Assembly (NCBI GenBank): GCA_022822745.1
Contig: JAJEAO010000033.1
Coordinates: 16,630 to 80,629 of the forward strand
Reading direction: 5' to 3'
Source of the DNA: Acidobacteriota bacterium
Lineage (GTDB): Bacteria; Acidobacteriota; Vicinamibacteria; Marinacidobacterales; Marinacidobacteraceae
DNA: 64,000 bases
Part shown: piece after piece, positions 56,424 through 64,000 of the stretch
Position numbering within the stretch: the first letter of the stretch is position 1
How the letters are laid out: each line of letters opens with the position of its first letter
Notes under the pieces: model-generated
Seen by the model: the letters and a program-made list of their open reading frames with translations, nothing else
Database searches by the model: none
What the model was told of the DNA's origin: nothing
Translations under genes and position numbers: made by a program

Positions 56424-59400
56424 CTACCGTCCCGGCAGGGACGACGGCGGGTCGTCGCCGTCCCAGAAACGCTCGGGAGCGGGGCGCTCCACCGGCCAGA
56501 TCTGCGACATGTCGGAGGCGTCGTAGAGGTTGCCTCCGAGCATCACGTAGCGGACCGTGTTCGTGTTGCGGATGTCCGCGAGCGGGTCGGCGTCGAGGAT
56601 CTGGAGGTCGGCGAGCTTCCCGGCGGTGAGCGTTCCCAGATCCTCGGCGAGGCCGATCGCTTCCGCTCCATAGAGCGTGGCCGCGATGAGCGCTTCGTGC
56701 TCAGTGAGCCCGCCGGACTGGAGCGCCCACAGCTCCCAGTGGGCGCCGAGTCCCTGGAGCTGGCCGTGGCTCCCCAGCGCGCAGCGGCCTCCCGCCCGGA
56801 TCACCCGGGTGCAGCCCTCGGCGATTCCCTCGTGAACGTACTCCTCGGGCAGGAACCACTGCCCGCGCCGCCGGACCATGTTGTCCAGGATGGCGGCCGG
56901 GATGAACCGGGCCAGCTTCTCGTCGGAGACGACGTCGGTGTTCTGGAAGAAGTAGTTCTCGCTCCACGGACCGCCGTAGGCGACCAGGATCGTGGGCGTG
57001 TAGTAGGTGTCGGTGCGGGCCACGTACTGCGCCACATCGTCGTGGATCGGGATGATGGGGAGGCTGTGTTCGTGGCCGGAGTAGCCATCGGCCATCTGGG
57101 TCAGGTTCAGCTTGAGATCGAGCGCGCCCTCGGTCGTCGGGGTCAGCTCGTGCTTCGCCGACGCCATCGCCACCCACTGCCGCACGATGCGGTCGCCGAC
57201 GATGTACTGCTTGATCGTCATCGCGTCGTAGCCGGTCCGGCCGTAGCGCTTCAGGAAGAGGTCGGCGGCTTCCTCGTCGTACACGCCCGAGCGCGAGAAG
57301 ATCCCCGGGCCGGTGGCGTAGATCCGGGGGGCGAGGATCCGGCCGGTCTCCTGCAGATCGCGGTAGGCGAAGACATCGGCGGTGGAGGTCTGCGGATCCC
57401 GGGTCGTCGTGACTCCGTAGGCGAGGTTCGCGAGGTGCTGGAACACCTGCCGCTGGTGAACCCCTCGAGGCGCCCACATGTGGGCGTGGGCGTCCACGTA
57501 GCCGGGCATCACCGTCCTGCCCGAGACATCCATCACCCGGGCGCCCTCGGGCGCCTCGAGGCCGACTCCGACGGCGGCGATCCGGTGCCCCTCGACGAGG
57601 ACATCGCCTCCCCGGAGGATCTCCTCGCCGTCCATGGTGAGGATCTGCGCGGCGTTCCGGAGCAGGATGGAGCCTTCGGGCAGCGCCCGCGGTTCGGTCA
57701 CGACCGCCTCGAACACTGCGGGCTCGCCGGCGTCCTCGTCGCCGGCGGAAGTGGCGTCCTTCCGGTACACCCGGTTGCCGAGCGACCAGACGAGGCCCGA
57801 GCCGTCCGACGTCCAGCTCAGGAAGTCCCCGCCCTCCGGGGCCACCTCGCGCACCGGGACCGGCGTGTCGCCACCGCCCACGCGGACCTCGAGGGTTCGG
57901 TTGCCCGCACGCGGCACGGGAACGACGAAGTGCCGGTTCTGCAGCTCGAACAGGGCGCTTCCCCCGTCGGGGGAGAGCACGATCTGGCTGGCGGGGGGCG
58001 GGTTCCGTCCGGCGCCGCGGCCGGTGATCTTCAGGTGGCTCCGCCGGTCCGCGCCGTCGAGCCGGAAGGAGACGAGCCCCTCGCTCCCCACCGTCAGGAA
58101 CACCCGCTCCGGATCGTCGGTGAAGTGCGGGAAGCGGCCGTTCTCCGATGGCCCGATCACTTCCGCGTCCCCGCCGGCCGCGGGGACGAGCAGGAGCTCG
58201 CTCAGTTCGGCGGGGCGCATCCCGCCGATCTCGCCGCGGGGGGCGTCCGGGCCGTAGAGGTCGGAGGCCCCCTCCATCTCCCGCAGGAACGAGTAGAGGT
58301 GTTCCCTGACCGGAGCCCGACGGAGCGCGATGCGGTCTCCCGACGGATGCCAGGCGGGCTCGGCGTAGAACGCGGGTTCCGTCGTGAGCGTGGTCCCGGT
58401 CCCGCCGCCCGCGGCGACCGACTTCAGATGGCCGCCGGCGCTCGACCAGGTCACGTACGCGATCCTCGATCCGTCCGGCGACCACGCCGGCATGAACTCG
58501 TCCTCGTCGGAATCGGTGAGTCGGCGCGGCGTCCCGCCGGGGAGGTCCATCCGGTAGAGACGGCTGAACGCCGAGAAGACCAGGGCGCTCCCGTCCGGGG
58601 AGATCCGGGGCCAGCGGATGATGCGCGCGGTGACCTCCGGGCCGTCATCCACCCGGCGGGGGTAGTAGAGCCGGGGCGCGACCTCGGCTTCGATCTGCGC
58701 CTCGAACGGGATTTCGGTCATCGCCCCGGTATCGAAGGCGATGCTGCGGATGCCCCCGTCCACGGTGGCGATGAGGGCGCTGCCGTCGGGGACGAAGGCG
58801 TAGCCCGGCATCGTGTCGCGGCTGGCGCGCGATTCCTGGTCGTCCCGAGTGACGCCGGTGGCGAGCCAGCGCTCCTCGCCGGTGGTCAGGTCACGCGCCC
58901 GGAGCGCCGTCCCGGTCCGGTGCCGGGTGGCGTACACGAGATGGCGTCCGTCAGGACTCAGCAGCGGACGCATGGCGCTTCCCGGAGCGCTCGTGATCGT
59001 GGTTTCCTCGCCGGACTCGCGATCGAAGCGCACGATCTGCCAGATCGGGAACTGCGCGTTGTAGTTGAAGGTCCCGCGGCGCTCGGAGAAGTAGATGTGG
59101 CGGCCGTCGGGGGAGGCGACCGCGCCGAGCCGGTTCGGCGGCTGCGGCCCGCCGGGGGCCGCTTCCGGGGGCGGCTCGCCGAGCCGCACGCCGGAGCCGC
59201 CGTCGCGGTGGACGAGGAACACGCCCGCCGTCCGGTCGGGCGGGCGCGACCGGGAGACGAGGACGTACTCGCCGTCCGGGGTCCAGCTCGGGGAGACCAT
59301 GAGCTGCGGGCGATCCCGGGTCGGTCCGTCCTTCGTGAGCGCCCGCGGTTCGCTGCCGTCCGCGTTCGCGACCCAGAGGTTCTCGACGCCGCTGCGGTCG

Positions 59401-59723
59401 CTCAGGAAGGCGATCCCGGCGCCGTCCGGCGACCACACCGGCTGGCTCTCGAACGAGATGCCGCCGACGATGCGGGTTGCGGTCCCGCCTTCGATGGGCA
59501 GGGTGTAGAGGTCGCCCAGCAGATCGAAGACCAGGGTCCGACCGTCCGGTGACACGTCGAGGGACATCCAGGTTCCTTCGGTGACCGCGAAGGACAGGGT
59601 CTCGGAGGGCTGGAGCGGCAGCCCCTCCTCCTCGTTTCCGGCCGCGTCCTCGGCGTCCTGGGCGAGCGTCCCGTGGGCGAGCGGAACCGAGATCCCCAGC
59701 ATGAGCAGCAGGCGAAATGTCAT
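56424..59723 (-). CDS. TolB-like beta-propeller (PD40) plus amidohydrolase fusion
   Basis: Repeated WSPDG/LSPDG blades; then GGDVLVEGHRIAAVGVGLEAPEGARVMDVSGRTVMPGYVDAHAHMWAPRG. Confidence 0.92.
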   Translation of the reverse strand: MTFRLLLMLGISVPLAHGTLAQDAEDAAGNEEEGLPLQPSETLSFAVTEGTWMSLDVSPDGRTLVFDLLGDLYTLPIEGGTATRIVGGISFESQPVWSPDGAGIAFLSDRSGVENLWVANADGSEPRALTKDGPTRDRPQLMVSPSWTPDGEYVLVSRSRPPDRTAGVFLVHRDGGSGVRLGEPPPEAAPGGPQPPNRLGAVASPDGRHIYFSERRGTFNYNAQFPIWQIVRFDRESGEETTITSAPGSAMRPLLSPDGRHLVYATRHRTGTALRARDLTTGEERWLATGVTRDDQESRASRDTMPGYAFVPDGSALIATVDGGIRSIAFDTGAMTEIPFEAQIEAEVAPRLYYPRRVDDGPEVTARIIRWPRISPDGSALVFSAFSRLYRMDLPGGTPRRLTDSDEDEFMPAWSPDGSRIAYVTWSSAGGHLKSVAAGGGTGTTLTTEPAFYAEPAWHPSGDRIALRRAPVREHLYSFLREMEGASDLYGPDAPRGEIGGMRPAELSELLLVPAAGGDAEVIGPSENGRFPHFTDDPERVFLTVGSEGLVSFRLDGADRRSHLKITGRGAGRNPPPASQIVLSPDGGSALFELQNRHFVVPVPRAGNRTLEVRVGGGDTPVPVREVAPEGGDFLSWTSDGSGLVWSLGNRVYRKDATSAGDEDAGEPAVFEAVVTEPRALPEGSILLRNAAQILTMDGEEILRGGDVLVEGHRIAAVGVGLEAPEGARVMDVSGRTVMPGYVDAHAHMWAPRGVHQRQVFQHLANLAYGVTTTRDPQTSTADVFAYRDLQETGRILAPRIYATGPGIFSRSGVYDEEAADLFLKRYGRTGYDAMTIKQYIVGDRIVRQWVAMASAKHELTPTTEGALDLKLNLTQMADGYSGHEHSLPIIPIHDDVAQYVARTDTYYTPTILVAYGGPWSENYFFQNTDVVSDEKLARFIPAAILDNMVRRRGQWFLPEEYVHEGIAEGCTRVIRAGGRCALGSHGQLQGLGAHWELWALQSGGLTEHEALIAATLYGAEAIGLAEDLGTLTAGKLADLQILDADPLADIRNTNTVRYVMLGGNLYDASDMSQIWPVERPAPERFWDGDDPPSSLPGR

Positions 59724-59799
59724 GGGCGCCTCCCCGGAAGCACGGAAACCGAAGCGGCGATTGTAGGAGGCCGGAGCCAGTCCTCCGGACCGGTCGTCG

Positions 59800-60750
59800 T
59801 CAGGCGATCTTCGAGGATCGCCCCGCGCGGAGCGAGCGGAGACGCCAGATGCCTGCGAGCGCGCTCCCGACCAGCGAGTGCATCAGGCTGGACAGCGCGC
59901 TCGGAACCGCGACGAGCGGGCTGGAGAAGTTCTGCCGGGCAAGGACGACGCCCAGCCCCGAGTTCTGCATCCCGACCTCGATCGCCACTGTGCGCGCCGT
60001 CCGCTCGCCGCGACCGAAGAGGCGGCTCAGCGCGTAACCGAGGCCGAACCCGCCGGCGTGGAGCCAGAACACGGCGAGCAGCAGCGCGCCCCCCGACTCG
60101 AGGATCGCGCTCCGGCTGGCCCCGATGATCGAGGCCACGATGAGCGTGATCAGGGCCACGGACACGAACGGCCCGAACGGCTCGACCGCGTTCGTGAGGC
60201 GGCGGAACGAGCGCTTCAGGAACAGCCCGGCGAGGATCGGGAACACGACGACCTGGAAGGTGCTCAGGAGCAGCCCCGCCGCCGGAACCTCGATGCGGCT
60301 CCCGGCGAGCCAGGCGGTGAGCAGCGGCGTCATCGCGACCGAGACCGCCGTGGACACCGCGGTCATGGAGACGGACGCCGGGACGTCCGCGAGCGAGAGA
60401 TACGAGATCACGTTGGAGGCCACACCGCCGGGGCAGCACGAGACCAGGATGAGCCCCACCGCGAACTCGGTCGGGAGCCCCATCGCCGCGGCCACCGCGT
60501 ATCCGGTCGCGGGCATCACCCCGAACTGGAGCACGACCCCGAGTCCGATCGGCAGCGGGCGGCGGAGCACCCGGCGGAAGTCCTCGACCTCGAGCGTCAG
60601 CCCCATCCCCAGCATGATGACTCCGAGGCCGATCGGGATGAGCGGGCCGCTGAACCAGGTGAACCACCCGGGCCGGGCCAGGGCGAGAACGCTGGCTGCG
60701 AGCACCCACGCCGGGAATCCCAGCGTCCCGCCGTTCAGGAACCGATGCAC
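59800..60750 (-). CDS. Bile acid:sodium symporter family protein
   Basis: PIGLGVIMLGMGLTLEVEDFRRVLRRPLPIGLGVVLQFGVMPATGYAVA, LVSCCPGGVASNVISYLSLADV, EVGMQNSGLGVVLA. Confidence 0.92.
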   Translation of the reverse strand: MHRFLNGGTLGFPAWVLAASVLALARPGWFTWFSGPLIPIGLGVIMLGMGLTLEVEDFRRVLRRPLPIGLGVVLQFGVMPATGYAVAAAMGLPTEFAVGLILVSCCPGGVASNVISYLSLADVPASVSMTAVSTAVSVAMTPLLTAWLAGSRIEVPAAGLLLSTFQVVVFPILAGLFLKRSFRRLTNAVEPFGPFVSVALITLIVASIIGASRSAILESGGALLLAVFWLHAGGFGLGYALSRLFGRGERTARTVAIEVGMQNSGLGVVLARQNFSSPLVAVPSALSSLMHSLVGSALAGIWRLRSLRAGRSSKIA

Positions 60751-60781
60751 GATCCTCCGGGGGCCGGCGGGGGGCGCCCGC

Positions 60782-62950
60782 TCACCGGTCCGCCGAGGGG
60801 GAACGGTCCTCCCGCGGGACGAGCCTCACGGCCCACAGGCCGCTGTTGAAGTCGGAGAAGAAGATGACGCCCTTGTGCGGTTGCGGCCCCCAGACGAAGG
60901 GGGCGTTCGGGATGAAGCCCTGGGGGTCATCGGAGTAGAACTTCGCCACTTCCCGGCCCTGCCGGTAGAGATCGCCGACCAGCTCCCCGGAAACGTCCAC
61001 GACCCGGAGCCCGCCGTTGAAGTAGGCGACGTACATGAGGTCCTCGTCGTAGTCGATCCAGAGGTTGTGCGGCCCGGCCTCGGGGACGCGGTACCGGGCG
61101 ATCTCGACCGGCCGCTCCGGGTCGTCGAACTCGTTGATGTGGATGAATCCCATGGCGCGGGAAGGCATCCGCTCCTCCCACGAGATGATCGGCCCCGGGA
61201 TCCGCGGGTTCACCGGGTGGGACTCGTCGCCGGTGACCACGTAGAACCGGTCCGCGGAACGGCTCCGGAACGGCCACACCGCGTGGTTCCAGCCGGTGAG
61301 CTGGTAGAGCCGTCCCATCTCCACCGGGTTCCGGGGCGAGCCACCCATCCCGCCGCCCCCGACATCCACCACGACGAGGCCGTCGGTGTTCCCGGCCTGG
61401 AATGCGATGCCGTCGTGAACCCACACATCGTGAACGCTGCGCCCGGGGCGGGGATCCTCGAAGCGGGCGACCCGGAACGGGTTCGCGGGATCCTCGGCGT
61501 TCACGACATCCCAGCGGCTGCCGTTGTTGATCGCGTAGATGTGCCCCTCGTGGAAGAACACGTTGTGGACGCCCCCGGTCATCTCGTCATCGAAACGGGA
61601 CAGGATCTCCGGATTCCGCGGATCGGAGACGTCGAGAATCACGAAGCCGTTTCGCCGGTTCGAGGCGCCTTCGCGGGTGATGACCGCCGTCCGTCCGTCC
61701 GCCGACACCTTGACGTCGTTCACGGTGCGGGCGTCCACCTGGACCTCGGCGATCCGCCGCATGTCGGTCGGGTCGGTCACGTCGAAGAAGAGGGCGTGGC
61801 CGTCCGCGTTCCAGGTGCCGAGCGCGGCGTAGTCGCGGCCATCCACCCCTTCCCAGATCCAGAGATCCGAGGTGGCGCGGTCACGGACCGGGGCGTGCCC
61901 CACGAACTCGATGGCCATCCCCACGTCGCGCGGAACCACGGTGAGCGCCATCTCCGCGCGCGACGGCCCCGACGCCGCCGAGACCACATACAGACCGGGC
62001 TGCTCGGCGACGAAACGCCCGTCGGAGAGGATCTGCGCCGGCGCGCCGGCCCCCACCGTGTCGAATCGGCTGGGGTCCGGGTGGGATTCGAGGGAGAAGC
62101 GCACCGGGGCGTCCGCGACGGCCCCGCCGGAGGCGTCGGCCGCGGCGGGGGAGAAGCGAACCACGTCCCCGGTGCGCACCGGTCCGGAGAGCGGTGCTCC
62201 GGCGAGAGTGGCGGCGAGCTCGAGCGATCGCACCGGGTTGTCCGTGATTTCGACCTGCGCTTCGGTGACGAGTTCCCCGAGGCGGGCCGTGAGCGTGACG
62301 GCGCCCGGGGCGAGCGCGCGCAGGACCCCCGCGGCCTCGGCGAGGTAGGTGGGCGGCCGCGGCCGGTCGTAGAACGGGTGGGCGTGGTACGTCCCCTCGA
62401 ACAGCGGTCCGAACCCGGTCACTGCCGCGCTTCCCGGCGGCGAGATCGCGAGCTCCGGACGGACGTCGCGCGGTTCGGCCCCGGTGTCCTCGGCGAGGAC
62501 GCGGATCGGGACGCTCGCGCCGACCCGGATCCGGTCCGGAAGGCCCTCGAAGCGGAGCGACGCGAGCTCCGAGGGCAGGACGCGCACCGGGATCTCCACC
62601 CGGAGGCCGGGGTCGTCGGCCCGGGTGAATCCGGGGGTCGTTCCCGCCGTGGGCGCGAGCGCCACCAGCGTGTGGTCCCCCGCCCGGTGCGCGGTCACGA
62701 TCCCGGTATGGGAAACGCTCACGTCCGTCGGATCGAGCGAGAAGAAGAGCACCCGGGATCCCGAGTCCCCTCCGCTCAGGGTGGCGGCGATCGTCGCCGT
62801 CTGCCCCACGCGCATCTCCAGCGACTCGGGCGCCACCGTCAGCTCGCGCTCCTGCCCGGCGCCCGGGAGCGGCGCCACGAGCCCGACGAGGGACAGTGCG
62901 GCGCCAGCAGAGATGAGACGATGCAGACGAGAACCGGAGCGCGAGGACAT
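60782..62950 (-). CDS. LVIVD repeat-containing secreted protein with N-terminal Ig-like regions
   Basis: GFVILDVSDPRNPEILSRFDDEMTGGVHNVFFHEGHIYAINNGSRWDVVNAEDPANPFRVARFE and DGLVVVDVG; signal peptide. Confidence 0.75.
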   Translation of the reverse strand: MSSRSGSRLHRLISAGAALSLVGLVAPLPGAGQERELTVAPESLEMRVGQTATIAATLSGGDSGSRVLFFSLDPTDVSVSHTGIVTAHRAGDHTLVALAPTAGTTPGFTRADDPGLRVEIPVRVLPSELASLRFEGLPDRIRVGASVPIRVLAEDTGAEPRDVRPELAISPPGSAAVTGFGPLFEGTYHAHPFYDRPRPPTYLAEAAGVLRALAPGAVTLTARLGELVTEAQVEITDNPVRSLELAATLAGAPLSGPVRTGDVVRFSPAAADASGGAVADAPVRFSLESHPDPSRFDTVGAGAPAQILSDGRFVAEQPGLYVVSAASGPSRAEMALTVVPRDVGMAIEFVGHAPVRDRATSDLWIWEGVDGRDYAALGTWNADGHALFFDVTDPTDMRRIAEVQVDARTVNDVKVSADGRTAVITREGASNRRNGFVILDVSDPRNPEILSRFDDEMTGGVHNVFFHEGHIYAINNGSRWDVVNAEDPANPFRVARFEDPRPGRSVHDVWVHDGIAFQAGNTDGLVVVDVGGGGMGGSPRNPVEMGRLYQLTGWNHAVWPFRSRSADRFYVVTGDESHPVNPRIPGPIISWEERMPSRAMGFIHINEFDDPERPVEIARYRVPEAGPHNLWIDYDEDLMYVAYFNGGLRVVDVSGELVGDLYRQGREVAKFYSDDPQGFIPNAPFVWGPQPHKGVIFFSDFNSGLWAVRLVPREDRSPSADR

Positions 62951-63010
62951 GCCCCTATCTCATCACAACCGGCGGCCGCGGCTCGTTCCCCGGACGCCGG
63001 TCCCGCCTCC

Positions 63011-63100
63011 GGCCACGGGAACGCCCAGTCGGCCCTCCCGGGCCACGGGAGCGCCCAGTCGGCCCTCCCCGGCCAGGAGAACGCGCCGCCGGCCCTCCCC
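63011..63100. repeat. Tandem repeat, exact 30-bp period, three units (ggccacgggaacgcccagtcggccctcccg)
   Basis: Units at 63011, 63041, 63071 with few mismatches; third unit most diverged. Confidence 0.85.
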
Positions 63101-63166
63101 GGCGGGGCCTGCCCCCCGAGGGAGGCCGGGTGGAGCGCGAACCCGCGGCGAGTTCAGCCCGATGCT

Positions 63167-64000
63167 TCAGCCCGATGCCGCGATCCGTTCCTTGAGCGTT
63201 CGCACCGCGCGCAGGATGTCGGCGCCCGAGGCGAAATCCCGGGGGCGGAACCGGCTGTCCGATTCGGAGAGCAGGTCCAGTTCCACCGCGACCGCGATCG
63301 GATCCCGCTGCCGGTGTCCCGCGGGGACATCTTCGAGCTCCACCGCCCGCGCCCCCGCGAGAGCAGCCCGGTGACGCGCGGGGTGGAGCGCCGCCAGCGC
63401 CGCGGCGAGCGATTCGGCGAGCTCCGCCCGGGTCACGTAGTCGCGGGGCTTGAAGGTGTTGTCGGGGAAGATGCGCATGTACCCCGCTCCCACGGCCGCG
63501 AGGATCTGATCCGCCGCCCAGCTTCGCTCCAGGTCCACCGCGATCACGATCCCGGGATCGCCGTTCGCTCCCGCCGCGCCGCCGGCCTCCGGGATCCCGA
63601 GCTCGAGCGCGAGAACGGCGGCGAGCTGCTCGCGGGTGCCCCGCTCGGTCTCCCGGATGCGATCGAACCGCTCGGTGAGGCGGACGTAGGCGAGCCGGTC
63701 GGCGAACTCCAGCGCGCTCGCCGCCAGGTCCGGATGTTCCGGCAGCGCCGGGTGCTCCCGGACCTGGTCCAGCCGGACCAGGCTGTCGGCGAGGCGTCCG
63801 GAGTCGGCGAGGAGTCGGGCGGCGGCGATCGAGGCGGCGAGGGCGTCGCGCGCCGCCGCGCCCGGGTCGTCGGACACGTCCTCGAACCAGTCGAGCGCCT
63901 GCTCGCGGTTCCCGGCCGCGGCCGCCGCTTCGGCGGCCTCGAACACCAGGTCGCTGGAACCGGGGAGGACCTCGAGCGCCGCGCGGTAGCGGGCGACCAC
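63167..64000 (-). CDS. TPR-like/SLH-domain protein, 5' end outside window
   Basis: SLH-like AVGAGYMRIFPDNTFKPRDYVTRAELAESLAAALAAL; upstream helical repeats. Confidence 0.7.
   Translation of the reverse strand: MVARYRAALEVLPGSSDLVFEAAEAAAAAGNREQALDWFEDVSDDPGAAARDALAASIAAARLLADSGRLADSLVRLDQVREHPALPEHPDLAASALEFADRLAYVRLTERFDRIRETERGTREQLAAVLALELGIPEAGGAAGANGDPGIVIAVDLERSWAADQILAAVGAGYMRIFPDNTFKPRDYVTRAELAESLAAALAALHPARHRAALAGARAVELEDVPAGHRQRDPIAVAVELDLLSESDSRFRPRDFASGADILRAVRTLKERIAASG

Overview
High-GC bacterial chromosomal window, possibly Acidobacteriota or Gemmatimonadota (low-confidence guess from gene content). Most of it is ordinary, densely packed coding sequence: hydrolases and peptidases, quinoprotein and beta-propeller proteins, transporters, a TonB receptor/DUF5916 pair, galK, an lhr-type helicase, kynureninase, groESL, a Phd/PIN toxin-antitoxin pair, two DUF507 genes and a tRNA-Asp. 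The most interesting signal is that two genes split by the ORF track at in-frame TGA codons look like selenoproteins. (1) On the minus strand at 22580-23164, a PCYCGC-motif-like secreted or membrane-anchored protein reads through TGA as ...CLCGCHGVQTDHGSLLDCYVDDHAAT-U-STC-LQEVLLAEQMTDEGATPEEIREAISQHEFTGIALR*, giving a UxxC motif. (2) On the plus strand at 36870-37094, a SelW/Rdx-like protein reads MNITITYCVVUNYLPKAAG..., giving CxxU. Each TGA is followed at bacterial-SECIS spacing by a perfect stem capped by a GGTC(C/T) loop. Other leads are an unlisted 57-aa cysteine-rich ORF just downstream of selenoprotein (1), a four-copy tandem family of small membrane coiled-coil proteins behind groEL, a 135-bp element with perfect 18-bp inverted arms upstream of a PD-(D/E)XK-like gene, a 66-bp AT-rich palindrome at the start of an amber-interrupted ATPase gene, and three intergenic tandem-repeat patches with 30-34 bp periods. 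No searches were run. Family names come from reading the proteins.
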